A stretch of 64,000 bases of DNA from Oryzias latipes (GCF_002234675.1 NC_019876.2:21937161-22001160), one strand, 5' to 3'. Shown: positions 1-16,079, numbered from the stretch's first letter. A program made the numbers and translations. The notes: generated by a model not told the origin, from the sequence alone.

Positions 1-150
1 CTGCGGGGGGAGCAGCTCGGAGCGCCTGTGCGTTAGGAGCGTTTTCTCACCGCGGACGCTCTTTAGAGCAATGCGCGTGCACGGCAGCGCGCGCCCGGCC
101 GGACTTTCAAAATCAAAGCTGCTTCCCAAACCATTTTAACTCACCTGTTC
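1..150 (-). other. CpG-rich left edge with minus-strand donor-like sites
   Basis: The first 150 bases are much richer in G+C and CpG than the following kilobases. On the minus strand there is a strong donor-like junction (CAG|GTGAGT, around 145) and another at about 50 (GCG|GTGAGA). This would fit an untranslated first exon of a gene running leftwards out of the window. No coding sequence is recognisable and no gene is assigned. Confidence 0.2.
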
Positions 151-1255
151 AGGTGTGTCTCCCTGTGCGCGTGACCAAGCCTGTTATAACTGACCTCTTG
201 GATAAACGTGCGTGCGTGCGCCCACGCACAAATCTCTCCATATTTTAGAGTAACTGCCATTTTCAGAACAGTTTTGACAACCATGCTTTTACTGCGAAGA
301 CACGCACGCGCATCTAACGGGGAGCGCCTTCACGCGGCGCAACAGTCTGTTTCTTCTGCGCGGGGGAGAGGGGAGTGGGCTTTCTTGCGCGCGTGCATGC
401 TGGTTGCCATGGACTTTATTTATATATTTTTGCTGTTGAGCAACTTATTCAAACCAATGATTTTTATATTTGTATTATTTATGGTGTTTTTTCCATTTTA
501 AGTTATTTTAATGCCCCTCCCACACATACATTCACCCGTGGGTGCGCACACTCACACATGCACACACATTTAGGTTACTATCAAAGATGCGTTCATCCAA
601 GCACATTTAAAGGACATAAGCCAACTTAAACCTGGAATAATAAACTGATTTCTCTTAATACCTGTCCCCCACCCCCTTTCCCCCTGTTCTCTCTGTATCA
701 GGGAGGGGATCAGTCATGCAGATGTGTGAGGGCTGCCTTTACCATCACCTGCATGTGATAAAGCTGATGGGAACTCAGGCTGATAAAGAGAAGGAGCTCC
801 TCTGGTTCCTTACGCTGTGACCAAATCCAACAACACATTTGAGTTGTGTTAGATTGTATAAAGCGGTTTTCAGACCAGGGTGAGCAGCACTTTGCTCCAA
901 AACAATTAAGAAATATCTGTTTTGATCCTAATAACTGCAACATGTCTGTAGCTGAGACATAAAACTGCAGATTTTAAGACTCAGAACATACAGAACATTA
1001 ACTCCAGTGTGCCGCTCGGCTTCAAATAAAGCAGAGGAGCTGTTGCTAAATCATGTCTACAGCTACGGCATACAGCAGGGATGCAGTAAACCACATTCTA
1101 CCCAGTTCAAGAAGGATTTGGGGCAAAATTAATGGTTGTTTAGAAAGTGAAAGAAATATTATTTAGCTATCATAATCTCCTTAACTGTATTGATATATAT
1201 ATATATCCATCCATTCCACATTATCTGCATGTATGTTTATATGTATGTATGTATG

Positions 1256-1315
<60 letters not shown>

Positions 1316-1387
1316 AAATAAACTGAAAATATGTCTTTTTGTAGGTTCTTCATAGTAGCCACCTTATGATTTGATTACTGCTTTGCA

Positions 1388-1438
<51 letters not shown>

Positions 1439-1911
1439 ACGTGTTAATTCACCGTTTTGATACATTCAGTGTGACTACAATTTTCATAGTCATGAAAATA
1501 AAGAAAACTCTTTGAATGAGAAGGTGTATCCAAACTTTTGGTCTGTACTGTTTATTGAATACATGCATTATAGCTATTTTACCATTTAGAAACAACTTCC
1601 TTACATCCTGTTTTCTGGTGTGTGCAGGACTGCAGACACAGGGCGCCCACGGGCCTCTGGAACCCAAGACGACCACCTCAATCAAACTTGCATCACACAT
1701 TTGGATCAAACTGAAGTCAAACTGCGATCAAATTTAAAAGGATACTTGATTCAAACTTACATTTAACTTGGCTAAGACTAAGATTAAATTTGAATTAAAC
1801 TAAGAATAGAAAGAGACTAAAATCAAACTCAGATTAAAATATGTTTAAATTGGGATCAAGGTATGATTAAACATGGACCAGACTTGAATCAATTGTCATT
1901 CAAGCTAAGAT
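151..1911. other. non-coding stretch with two microsatellites
   Basis: No conserved reading frame is seen. Positions 1231-1310 hold a (GTAT)n run passing into a (TA)n run. Positions 1387-1440 hold a (CA)n run. A plus-strand AATAAA-like motif lies near 640. From about 1680 to 1910 there is loosely repetitive, AT-rich sequence built from short degenerate 'gattaaa/gatcaaa' units. Confidence 0.5.
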
Positions 1912-2165
1912 TAAGGCAGCTATGCTGCAGACGTAGAGAGATCAACCTCTGTTTGGAAGACAAAGGTTCAATTCTTTCTTTGCACACCCGTGTGTTGAGG
2001 TGTCCTTCGGCAAGATACTGAACCCCACGTTGGTTACAGGTGCCATGCATGGCAGTAGAGTCGCCATCACTGTGTGACTGTGTGTGAGCTAACTGGACCA
2101 CAACGGCAAAGCAGGTTGGGCCTTGATCAAGGTAGAAAGGCACTTGAAAGTATATGACATTCAAG
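1912..2165 (+). repeat. tRNA-derived SINE (diverged copy)
   Basis: The head is a degraded tRNA-like sequence ('agagagatcaacctctg', then 'aaaggttcaattc' as a box B relic). The body has the motif 'gtgtccttcggcaagatact' followed by 'gaacccca'. The same head and body recur at 35747-35965 (plus) and 25160-25312 (minus), so this is a dispersed family and not a tRNA gene. Confidence 0.65.
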
Positions 2166-2518
2166 ATTTAACTTGAATTAGACTAAGAATAAATGTCTTC
2201 CTATAATCTTTAACCTCATCAATAGTTTTTGTAAGCATGCTTTGACTTTTGGTGGGTGCAGAGCAGCCGGGGCGGGGTTCCCCACCCCACAGAAATCATA
2301 AGCTCCACATTAAACCCCTGTTTTTCTTCATGCAACTGAATTTACAGTGTTTGGTTAACCAGCATTAACCGACTTAAAGTAATAGCGAAAGCACAGCAGC
2401 AGATTAACACCACGCTGAAGGTGTCTTTGTCTCACACATACCTTGTTCTCCTGACACTTTCTGATCAAAACAATCCATTTCTCCTCAAATGCAAATATTT
2501 GACCTTCAGACACGTTAA

Positions 2519-3025
2519 GTCTCACTCTAATCATCTTTTGATCTGTTGTAAAAGTCTTCCTAGTGATCTTTTAATCATATTTATGCCGTTTTTAGCCTAA
2601 GTAAAAAAAACAAAAAAACAGTCATTTTCCAGAACATGGTTTCCGCAGAGCAGCAGTATCAGAAATTCACCTCTGATTTGTGGGTGAGACTGCTGGGGCA
2701 CAGCAACCCCACCCCTCCATGATGCTGTTTACACGCTCTCCCGCTAGCTTACAGCCCCCCACACCCCCAAACTAACATTACCGGTGCAACCAAATTGGAG
2801 CTACAGTTTGAATCCAGATGCCAGTTCAGACAAGGAAAATGAGGACATACGTGGATCTACTTGGAGCAGGGAGCTTACGTTATAGCTTCAAGCAACAAGC
2901 TCCTGATTCCCAACAATTTGAATAAAGAACCATTCAGAAATGCAATTTTAAGCTTAATTTTATTTAAATATGTCATCCATCGGGAGAAAAATGCCGCGAG
3001 AACATCTTATAAAAACATCAAAATG
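2519..3025 (+). mobile_element. TTAA-flanked MITE, copy A
   Basis: First of eight copies of a roughly 500-630 bp family. It follows a TTAA at 2515-2518 and opens with a diverged form of the terminal repeat, then 'atcatcttttgatc'. It shares the internal blocks 'gcagagcagcagta', 'tgtttacacgctctc' and 'caacaatttgaataaag' with the other copies. The right end is eroded. Confidence 0.7.
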
Positions 3026-3424
3026 CCTTGAAAGGTGGAATGTCAGCAGAAAACAAGCATCTCTTTGATTTCTGCTCTGCAGAGAGTGTCATTATCACAC
3101 TCAGTGCATTGGAAGGGTCATTGGTGTGCACAACATCCATGTTATGTCGCCAGCGTGCAGAGTTTCATCAGTTGTCCCTGCTTCGTTCTTCATCATTTTC
3201 TTCATGGGCTTCCTCCCTCTTTTTCAGAGGAAAGTCATGCTCCTACCCTGGCTTCATCCCCCACCCCCCAAAACAACCACATCTGGTCTTTAGAGCGCCC
3301 CCCAGGCCTCCCGAAGGAACCCCTCCCAGACATGAACTTGGCCTACCTACATGTTTTTGTTCATATGGTCTTTGGGGGAGGGGCCACAGACGGAGCGAGA
3401 AAAGAATTTCAACATAAACCGTTT

Positions 3425-5095
3425 TTTATTGACACAATTGCAAATGTCAACAGGAGAAACTTGAGGGAGGAGGAGGAAGAGGCAGGAGGAGGTGTCTCCA
3501 CAGCATCATCTGGAACTCCTCAGCATCCCAGCAGACATCAGCAGGCTTCACTAACTAGTTAGTTCTTTAGATTTTTGCTAGGTCAGTTAACCAGCACAGT
3601 AAAGCAGTCCTCATAAGTCCATCTTCCTCTTAGCTGTCAGCCAAAAGTCCGACTGATTGGAAACATCTGTCCTCACCCACGCCTCCTCCTCTTCCTCCTC
3701 CACGACTCCCCAGATGACTGAGCTCATTGTTTCAGCATCCCCGCCCACTTTCTTTACTCTTGCACACGCATGAGGCGCACGCCCACACACACAGCTAACC
3801 TCCGTAACCGTCTTCTCCTCGTCCTCGCTCTCATGTTTTCTAAAAGAACAAAAGTCTGGTAACATCCACAGAAAGGATGGATGGATGGATGGATGGATGG
3901 ATGGATGGATGATTTACTTCAGCATTCATGTTCTCAGAGAAAGGCTGAAACAAAGATGAACTGATGGATCCCTCCAAACCACGAGAACCTCCCCATGGAG
4001 AAAGGTTTCTGGTCCTTCACACCTGTTCTTTGGTAGCTGAGGGTTGGAACTCACCTGTTGGACCTTCAGAGGCTTCTACTTCCTCTGAAACTGCGGGAAC
4101 GCTTAAATGATTGAAGCGCCTATGTCCTTGTCATGTCCTTCTGAACGGCTTTAAAACTGCTATGAGGAACTGGGCCCCAGGATGCTTCATCTTGGATGGG
4201 GGGGGGGGGGGGGCAGAGATGGTGTTTAGTTTGTTCACTGCGCAAGTGTGTTCTGATGTGAGCCAGTCACTGAGACACCACTGAGGTTTGCAGGATTTTC
4301 CCCAAACACTTCCTGCTGCAGCGTGAGTCCAGAACACCTGGAGAAAACACGCTTGTGCACGCTCGCGCATGCTTGTGCACGCTCGTGCACAATCATGCGC
4401 ACACTGTATTTGTGTATCTGATATAAAATAAATGGTTTAGTTTGGGGCACAAACAGATTCAGGTAATTATCATTCGTGAACATGCGCAGGTGCAGTCCGA
4501 ACATCAAGCGTGCAAAGACTGTTCAGTGCACACATGCGCACACACACACATACACACACACACGTAAACACACAGACCCCCACTGAGGTAGATTTTCCAT
4601 GCCAGGTCTGTGCAGCTTCAGCAGCCGGTGTCCCAGCAGCCACCATATGGTCGGACACTAAAGTCAGGACACAGAGACATGGGGAGGAGGGGGAGGCACA
4701 AGATACAGAAAAATCATAAATATATATGGGGGACTCACAGGGCTGCTTTTTTGGGGGGGCGGGGGGGGGGGTAACAGGAGGGAGAAGGGAGGGGGAGCAG
4801 ACAGAAAAGGAAGGGTGAGGTTAAAAAAAGGATGGTAGCTGGTAAAGAACAAAACAAACAACCAGGTAAACAGAACCCGACCCAGTCCTCATTTTCACCA
4901 AAACCACCAGCTTCTTTAGCCATGGCCAACTGCCAGAGTGTCCACCCTATGACTAACCGTGGGTTTGAATTCACTTCAATAATAAGAGATCTAAAAAATT
5001 GAAAATAAAGAAAGCTTTGTCAGTGATAAAAAAGACGTGCATACCATACATCCATAGTCTTTGGCAGATAGGCTCTGAGGTCTTGCATGCTGGTG
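3425..5095 (-). other. unassigned exon-like signals, minus strand
   Basis: Several short open segments are bounded by good splice signals on the minus strand. One at about 5044-5093 follows TATCCCACCAG and encodes MQDLRAYLPKTMDV. One at about 4057-4092 encodes SEEVEASEGPT between CCCGCAG and G|GTGAGT. One at about 3807-3850 follows TTTTGTTCTTTTAG and encodes KHESEDEEKTVTE. A further frame ends at 3611 with an acidic run and MDL-stop, and a minus-strand AATAAA lies near 3426. Together this resembles the 3' part of a gene lying downstream of rps4x on the same strand. I cannot join the phases convincingly or recognise the product, and chance is a real alternative. Confidence 0.25.
3875..3911. 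repeat. (GGAT)n microsatellite
   Basis: Nine perfect tetranucleotide units. (ATGG)n tracts in fish often mark the 3' tail of a non-LTR element, but no element body is visible here. Confidence 0.9.
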
Positions 5096-5526
5096 GGATA
5101 AAGTCAGACCATAGAGGAATAAAGCCTAGAGCCTAAATGCTGATGGTGGTTAAGGACCAGTCCATGACAAAGCATTGGTCCAGGTGAAGAACGGGGGGAG
5201 AAAACGGTCTAGAATGTACAGTAGAAAGAATAACATCCATGAATTAAAAAAAAACAAATGTATGTTTGTAATTGGCTGAGAAAAAAAGGGGGAAATGTAG
5301 CTATTGGTTCGAGTAAAATGCACCTTTACTTCCAGATACAAACGTAAACTAGTCCCAGGGATTATTATTGCTCGTCTCGTAACTAGCATCAATGGCAAGC
5401 TAGTGTAGAAAAAAATATTCTAATTAGAAGTGGTAGATTTTAAATGGTGTCCGTTGCTGATCCAGGTAATCAGCAGCAAGTAGGTCAGGGAGAGCTGGAG
5501 GTGGTAGATCTCAACTAAGACTTTAA

Positions 5527-6098
5527 ATGTCCACTCTGATGAAGAAACTGGTGTTTTTAACATGTTCTTGTGACATTTTTCTGGTGAAGGCGGACATATA
5601 TGAAGTTTAAATTGAATATATAGAATTACTTCATTGTGAGTAAAGAGCATCTGAAAAAATGTCGTTTGAAAAAGATTGTGGTTGTTTTGTTGTAAAAACG
5701 GTGGGTGGGCCACACGTTCCTTGCTCTGCTCCATTCTGATGATCCACTTGCAGACGACCACATCCATGAGCGCCTTTGTTTTCCTCATCTGAGGTGGGAT
5801 CTGGATCTAAACTTTACTGGATATCTCTGATGTTACTCCATTTTTGCTGCACCCCTCATGTTAGGTTGGGGCCGTGAGGGACTGTAAGCTAGCAGAAGAA
5901 TAAATGTAATCAGAGCTCTCAGCAACTAAGAAGAGTTATTAGTGTTGCTGCACCAAACCAATGGTCCCATCCACAACTGAGGTGAATTTCTGATGTACTG
6001 CCACCCTGCAGAACCGGTCCTAGAAAGCGACAGGCTTGGCTAAAATCTGCATATTAAAAGAACACCTTAATAGATCAAAAGATGATCAGCATGGGAGT
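5527..6098 (-). mobile_element. TTAA-flanked MITE, copy B
   Basis: Full-length copy in minus orientation, bounded by TTAA on both sides (5523-5526 and 6099-6102). It contains 'tgttttt aacatgttcttg', 'ctgctccattctgatg' and 'gaatttctgatg', which match the other family members. It lies downstream of the rps4x poly(A) signal. Confidence 0.8.
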
Positions 6099-6457
6099 TT
6101 AACTTGTTGCTATAGTGAATTTTTGATTCATAGTGACCATCTTATCCTGTCTGATTCATAAATTAGTTATTTTAATTCTGATAATTTGATCATCCTTTTT
6201 GGAAGTCAGGCTCAGGTCAGTCTAGTTTTTGTGATCTCTGGTTATCTCCAGTCTTCTTGAAGCTGACATGGGTCCACAGAATGATGCACGGGGTTGAAGC
6301 CTTCAGAACCAGATGGGTTCTGGCTTGAAGAACAGCAGAGGTCAGCTTTTGTGATTGTTGTAAAGTTCTTCTGAAAGTTTTCAGGGTAACAAACCACAAA
6401 AAAAATGTTTAGTAAATATGTTTATTTGGAAAGAACTGCTCAGGCTCCGCCCACACT

Positions 6458-10204
<3,747 letters not shown>

Positions 10205-10245
10205 GTTGGAGTCTGCGCAGAAAGGACCGCCCACTTCCGGAAACC
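10205..10245 (-). promoter_or_regulatory. rps4x 5' UTR with TOP-like start and ETS site
   Basis: Upstream of the ATG on the minus strand the sequence reads CCGGAAGT (10240-10233, an ETS/GABP-type site), a GC-rich spacer, then a CCTTTCTG pyrimidine tract at 10225-10218. Terminal oligopyrimidine starts of this kind put ribosomal protein mRNAs under mTOR-dependent translational control. The 5' UTR would be only about 21 nt. The exact start site is inferred. Confidence 0.6.
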
Positions 10246-10959
10246 CGTTTTCTAAAATCTCTACGGAAGACAGCGGTGGACAAAATCATGAAATCCTGAA
10301 ACATTTATCACTCGTCTAAAAAAGGAAAGAAAGCCACCAATCTTAAGCTGCTACTTTATTGAACTCCAAGTTAACTTGATTGATTCTTGCGCTTTTCTAA
10401 ATCTGCTTTTTGCTCCATTTATTTTTCTGTATTGACTGCCACTTTAAAGAGAAATGTTTCTGAATTTTGCTATACCATGTCTAATGACAATTAATGGTTC
10501 TTTTTATTCTATTCTATTCTTTTCTATTCTATACAGACGAGCATGTGGCAAAAGCCTCAAGAAAAAGAATACAAGACTGAATAAAATCTGCTTATAAAAG
10601 TGAAACTTGATGATAGAAGGCATGGCTATATGGCGATCACATCCTAACAAAAATCAAAGTTAATCGATATTTTTTAGAACAAAAACCAAAAGGAACAACA
10701 AAAACCTTAATATGTGACTTTACCCGCTTTAGTTTGAATGCTATTTCAGTCAATTAGTTTTTAACACTTTACCCCACCAACGTTGCAGTCTTTTACCCTG
10801 CTTTCTTTCTGTATTAAATTTTCATTCTCTGAATATAATGAATTTTCCTCAATTGGTTTGTAGGTTTTGTTGCCACCCATTCGCTTTAGAATTCCTTTCT
10901 TTAACTCTGCTCTCTAAATGGTTTATTTGAGAGTTTGTTTGTTTGATCCATAAAAAAGG
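10246..10959. other. intergenic, no gene seen
   Basis: AT-rich spacer between the rps4x promoter and the LTR element, with a short (ATTCT)n run near 10505-10535. The five bases AAAGG at 10955-10959 form the left target-site duplication of the retrotransposon. Confidence 0.6.
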
Positions 10960-11302
10960 TGTGTAGGCGCCATTATCATGTTTGTATATAATTCCCTTTT
11001 TTGGTCACGTGACTAGTTAAGATCTCATTTAGGCGCACCTGTCACCTGTGTTAGTTTGGTTTGTTGGTTTGACACAGAGAGGGTGCACAGGGCCCAGTAT
11101 TTTTTGTTGATCGCTTTTACACTTGATTAAGTACAATACTTCAAAAGGATCGTACCACATGTGTCATCTGATGCAATAATGAAGTGGAATAAATCACGAC
11201 ACACAAGAAAAGTGGATTTCATGGTCATAGTTTTTGTGGAGCGCGTCGCAAACAGGACCTGTCGCAGCCTCTCTAGCGGCTCATAAGCCCGCAGCCGCTA
11301 CA
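10960..11302 (+). repeat. 5' LTR of BEL/Pao element
   Basis: A 343-bp repeat starting TGTGTAGG and ending GCTACA, flanked on the left by AAAGG. It is identical to the 3' LTR except for one base (an A at about 11130, a T at the matching position near 15224). No obvious TATA box was confirmed. Confidence 0.95.
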
Positions 11303-11643
11303 ACTTTGTCAACAAAAAAATATAAAAAGACAACGACAGAAAGAAAAGGACACTCCACACAGCGCAACAACTCCGGACGCCACAAAGACAGCGCGACAGC
11401 GGGATGGATTGCAATCAAAGCGCCTCTGTCAGTGTCATCCAACAAGCGGAGGTAAGCACCCGGAAGCGACGGGCGCTCGGTCAGGAATCCAGCTTAGTGA
11501 AACTCTGAACCGCTATCTGGTGAAAATGAAGAATCAAACGGTGTATGTTTAACTAAGTCAAGATTGTATGGCAATCCCCGCACGAATGTTGCGCTGAGCA
11601 AGTCATTGCAGAATCTGTAAAGCTGCTCAAACAACGGAGTCGA

Positions 11644-13149
11644 ATGAATGAAAGTATTGCGCAACACCACGCAAGTGACGAAGGGAGAATGAGTGAACCA
11701 GAGAATGAGTGCTCTGCGACGGAAACGAATGAAAAAAGACAAATTAAACTGACTGTGAAAGCTCTCAGTAATAAAATTGAAAGGCTTCAAAAGGAACGCA
11801 AATTTGCTGTGAATAAAATAAAGGGCCTTATTCCAGAAATAAAGAAACTTATGACAAACGAAAAGAATGCTGAACATGTTCAGTCTCTCATGGTGGACTT
11901 GACAGAACTGTGCGCAAACGCTGGTGAATCACATGCAACGTTACTCCCTCTTTTGCCACAGGATGAACAAAATAGTCAAGATGAGTGGTTTTCTAATATT
12001 CGGGATCACAGCAATGCTTTCTTAGGAGGTGTGACACAATGGCTTGGTGACGTTAAGGAACAAAAGGATGTTTCTGCTGCAACATATAATTTGCTCTCAA
12101 ACATAAACATACATCAAATCACGAATCAAGAAATGGAGGAAAATGATGACATAAAACCCAGTGACAGTGTGTCAAATGTGGAGCAAAAATCAACAAGATC
12201 ACATTCTGGAAAGTCAATAACGTCCTCTACAACTTCATCATGCATTAAAACAGAAGCAGATCTGGCTGCTTTAATGGCAAAACAAGAGGTTTTAAAACAA
12301 AGACATCAACTGGAAGAGGAGGAAGAACGACTTCGTCAAAGAAAAGAACAACTTAAATTGGAAGAGGAAATCTGTGCACACAAGGCCAAACTGAAAGTGC
12401 TGAAATCACAAAGTATTGCAAGTCAAAGGCTTTCTAAAGCATCAGATGGAATGAACTCCTATTTGGACAGACAAACAACAAGACAAAAATCTCTGGATTG
12501 GAAAGCTGACTCATTTGTACCATTTTCACATCAAACAGCTCAACAGGATCACCAGGCTACAGGGACAAAGCCTAAAGAGAAAGCTGTGGGGGCTGAAACT
12601 ACAATGATTAAAGACCAAAGACATGGAAAAGAAACAGTTCCCTCAGTCCATCCAAGTTTCCACATCCAAGACACCAGAAACACAAACACTGTGATGGACA
12701 ATCAACAATCAATGTTGGACATAATGAGAAATCAAAATGAAATAACAATGCTTCTGATGGATCAGCAATGTGTTTCATCTTTGCCGAAGCGAGATGTACC
12801 TGTGTTTGACGGAGATCTACTACAGTACCACATGTTCATGAGAGCATTTGAGAACAACGTAGAGAAAAGGACTGATGATAACAGTGATCGACTTTATTTC
12901 TTGGAACAGTATACCAAAGGTTTGGAAATGAACACAAGGTGGCAGCAGCTTACATGGACAAGGTTCTTTCATGGCCTTCAATTAAAACAGAAGATGCTAA
13001 GGCTCTTCAAGAATATAGTCTTTTTCTCAGAAGCTGTTGCAATGTTATGGAGGATTTGCATTACCTGCATGATCTTAATGTGCCTGCTAACATGCTCAGT
13101 GTTATCAAAAAACTTCCCTACAAGTTTAGAGACAAATGGAGGACAGTAG
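11644..13149 (+). pseudogene. BEL/Pao gag, N-terminal part (frame-broken)
   Basis: A 501-codon frame. Residues about 200-265 form a strongly charged coiled coil (EEEEERLRQRKEQLKLEEEI). Residues about 380-425 resemble the start of the DUF1759 gag region (VPVFDGDLLQYHMFMRAF, then RLYFLEQYTKG). At about 12930 the frame leaves the expected protein: roughly 80-100 bp of the DUF1759 region appear to be missing and the rest of gag continues in another frame. The C-terminal 70 or so residues are therefore out-of-frame sequence. Confidence 0.75.
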
Positions 13150-14834
13150 CTTGTGAACTACAGGAAAGAACTGGACAAAGGTGCAAGATATATGACATCA
13201 CAGAGTTCATAGAAAAACAAGTAAGAGTCTTAACGGATCCAGTGTTTGGAAACATACAGGATGTTCCACCTGCAACTAGGAGTTTGACCAAACCAGAGTC
13301 ACATATCCGTTTTGGAAGGAAAGAAAGCAGTTTTGCTACAACAGTTACACCAGTGAATAAAATATTAAAAGCTGAAACCCAGGAAAAGAAATTTACCCAA
13401 ACGTTGAGAAAGAAATGTCTCTTTTGTGGAAAAGAACATACTTTGGATTCATGTGAACAGTTGGAAAAGAAATCCAGAAAGGAGAAGATTGGCTTCTTGA
13501 GAGAAAAGGGTGTTTGCTTTGGCTGTCTGTGTATTGGACACATCAGTAAAGATTGCAAAAGGCGCATCTCGTGTGCTAAATGTGGCTTTAAACATCCAAC
13601 TCTGCTTCACATTACTTCACATAGGAAAGAGGAGACTCAAGACGTTACAGAAACTGAAAAGAAACCAGAGGTTCAGCAAATGAGAACTTTGGTGTCCAAT
13701 GGTCTTACTGGGGCTGGTGATCAAGACTGCAAATTACCAATAGTTCCAGTTCAAGTGAAACTCAACAAAGGAAGCAAGATTGTCACAACATATGCTTTTT
13801 TGGATCAAGGAAGTACTGCGGTGTTCTGTACCGACAGTTTAATGCACAGACTCAATGTGGAAGGACGGAAAACACACATTCTTCTCAGGACAATGGGTCA
13901 AGAGAAAATTGTGGACCGTCATGTTGTCAATGGACTAGAGGTAGCAGCCATTCAAGGAAATGATTTTGTTGCTATTCCTAAAACATACACACAACCAAGC
14001 ATTGCAGTGCAGAAATGTAATATACCGCTGCAAAAGGATGTGCAAAATTGGCCTTATCTAAAGGACATTTACTTACCACAAATAAATGAAGAGATTGAAC
14101 TTCTAATAGGCGTCAATGTTCCCAAAGCTTTGGAACCACTGCAAGTGATCCAAAGTGAACATGATGGACCTTTTGCTATAAGAACAATGCTCGGTTGGAC
14201 AATAAATGGACCGCTGGGAAGTAACTGTGGAAATACAATGGATCAACGACAACCAGAACTGTCAGTAAACAGAGTGTCTGTTGTACAGATGGATGAACTT
14301 TGGCAAAAGCAATTCCAAATTGATTTTCCTGAATGCAGTATGGATGAACAGTCTGGATTGTCACAAGAAGACCAACAATTTATGGAGACAGTTTCAAATT
14401 CAGTAAACATCATAAATGGACACTATCAGATTGGTTTACCACTGCGAAACAAAAACGTCTGCATGCCTAACAACAAAGATTTAGCTCTGCAGCGTGTAGT
14501 TCATTTAAAGAAAAGACTCCAAAGAGACTGTGTTTTCTATACCACCAAAGGTTACGCTGAACAGGTACCAGAGCTGAAGCGTTCTGATGGGAAAATGTGG
14601 TATATCCCACATCATGGGGTTTACCACCCAGTTAAGAAAAAGTTGAAGGTTGTTTTTGACTGTGCTGCAACTTTTCAAGGCAGATCTCTTAGCACCCAGA
14701 AATTAATGGGTTCTGGGAAAAGTACTACAGACTTTCCCAGACAGAAGAGGATTAGTACGTCAAGTTCGAGTCAAGACAAAGACCAGCTGCTTGGAACGAC
14801 CAATTACAAAGATGGTTTTACTGCTGGAGGCTGA
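12939..14834 (+). pseudogene. BEL/Pao gag C-terminus, zinc knuckles, protease, truncated RT/IN
   Basis: In order, this frame encodes the rest of the gag region (ALQEYSLFLRSCCNVMED), a cysteine-rich nucleocapsid-like segment (CLFCGKEHTLDSC, then CFGCLCIGHISKDC), an aspartic protease motif (AFLDQGSTAVFC), and the post-protease motif MLGWTINGPLG. The N-terminal part of reverse transcriptase follows, up to VVFDCAATFQGRSL. The sequence then jumps, and the last 40 or so codons are read in the wrong frame over what is recognisably the end of the integrase region in the +1 frame (ERPITKMVLLLEAENKKE, stop near 14850). The deletion breakpoint is near 14690-14710. Confidence 0.8.
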
Positions 14835-15053
14835 AAACAAAAAGGAATAGCTTCATGAAGAAGTGAAGATTTCATGGATTTAAGGACTTGTGATCTTTTG
14901 AAAGACAGATACGGCTCTTGGAGGCCAATTGACTAACAAACAAAAAAAAAATGTGAAAAAAAAGAACTGAATGAATTTGTATTGTTTATGCTGATTTAAG
15001 GTTTCTTTTGTGTGTGTAATTATTTGTCTATTTGCCAAATAATTAGGGGCTGG

Positions 15054-15396
15054 TGTGTAGGCGCCATTATCATGTTTGTATATAATTCCCTTTTTTGGTC
15101 ACGTGACTAGTTAAGATCTCATTTAGGCGCACCTGTCACCTGTGTTAGTTTGGTTTGTTGGTTTGACACAGAGAGGGTGCACAGGGCCCAGTATTTTTTG
15201 TTGATCGCTTTTACACTTGATTATGTACAATACTTCAAAAGGATCGTACCACATGTGTCATCTGATGCAATAATGAAGTGGAATAAATCACGACACACAA
15301 GAAAAGTGGATTTCATGGTCATAGTTTTTGTGGAGCGCGTCGCAAACAGGACCTGTCGCAGCCTCTCTAGCGGCTCATAAGCCCGCAGCCGCTACA
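15054..15396 (+). repeat. 3' LTR of BEL/Pao element
   Basis: 343 bp, one substitution from the 5' LTR, followed directly by the AAAGG duplication. The short open frame inside it is not a gene. Confidence 0.95.
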
Positions 15397-15401
15397 AAAG
15401 G

Positions 15402-16079
15402 ACAGTACCCAAACATTTCATCTCAGCCTCATAGGGGTAAAATATGAAGAAGACAACGATCAGCAAGAGAAACACATGATCAAAATTTAACCAGATTAAA
15501 GATCATTTCTGGAACGTGTGCTACCATCAGGTTTGATCCATAAAGTCTGTCCAACATTTACATGTTTCCTCCTCCAGATATCAACTACAGAATGCGAGTG
15601 GGGTAAAACATGAAAGCCATCTTCATCTCCAACAGCTGCATCCACCCTGGACACCAACTGAGACAGACTGATCAAGTCCTAAAAACAATTTCTTGCTATC
15701 AAACATGAGACAATGGTGCTCCCTCCATCTTGCACCCTTTGTACCTGCTTTTTTCTTATTTCTAATTTTTTGTTATTTTCATCCTCTACTTGTTTTTATA
15801 AATGTTTTTTTTTACCTAACTGTTTTTCACTAAACCTTTATTGCTGATGCAAGGCTGAGCTGTTAGATGGCATTTCGTTCTTGTAGTAAAAGAGAAAACG
15901 GATTTATATTCAGAAAATGAAGACCATCATCATCATCACTTTGAGACCGCCCTTCTTCATATTTGCGCATGTGCTACTTCACACACGTTTCCAAGTCCAA
16001 CCTGCAACATAACCATAAAAAGAGCTTGTTAGTGATGAAAGTCTATGAATTTTGAAAAATGTAGGGTTTAGGAGTAACA
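15402..16079. other. intergenic, possible LINE tail
   Basis: No gene is seen. Around 15840-15900 the sequence 'gagctgttagatggcatttcg' resembles the 3' end of a fish non-LTR element. An ATC trinucleotide run lies near 15925. Confidence 0.35.

Larger units (their letters stand above)
10960..15396 (+). mobile_element. internally deleted BEL/Pao LTR retrotransposon
   Basis: A 4,437-bp element with matching LTRs, TG...CA ends and a perfect 5-bp target-site duplication AAAGG (10955-10959 and 15397-15401). The internal part is only about 3.75 kb. It has a gag-like frame, a second frame with zinc knuckles and aspartic protease, the first residues of the reverse transcriptase region, then a jump to the last residues of the integrase region. 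Most of reverse transcriptase, all of RNase H and the integrase core are absent, so it is non-autonomous. A purine-rich 'aggggctgg' lies just before the 3' LTR as a polypurine-tract candidate. No clear primer-binding site was recognised. Confidence 0.9.

Noticed and set aside
3028-3562. Overlapping plus-strand frames of 129 and 175 codons
   Set aside because: Proline- and serine-rich without any recognised motif, in two frames at once, and opposite to the better splice signals on the minus strand.
15150-15380. 76-codon open frame as a gene
   Set aside because: It lies entirely in the 3' LTR of the BEL/Pao element.
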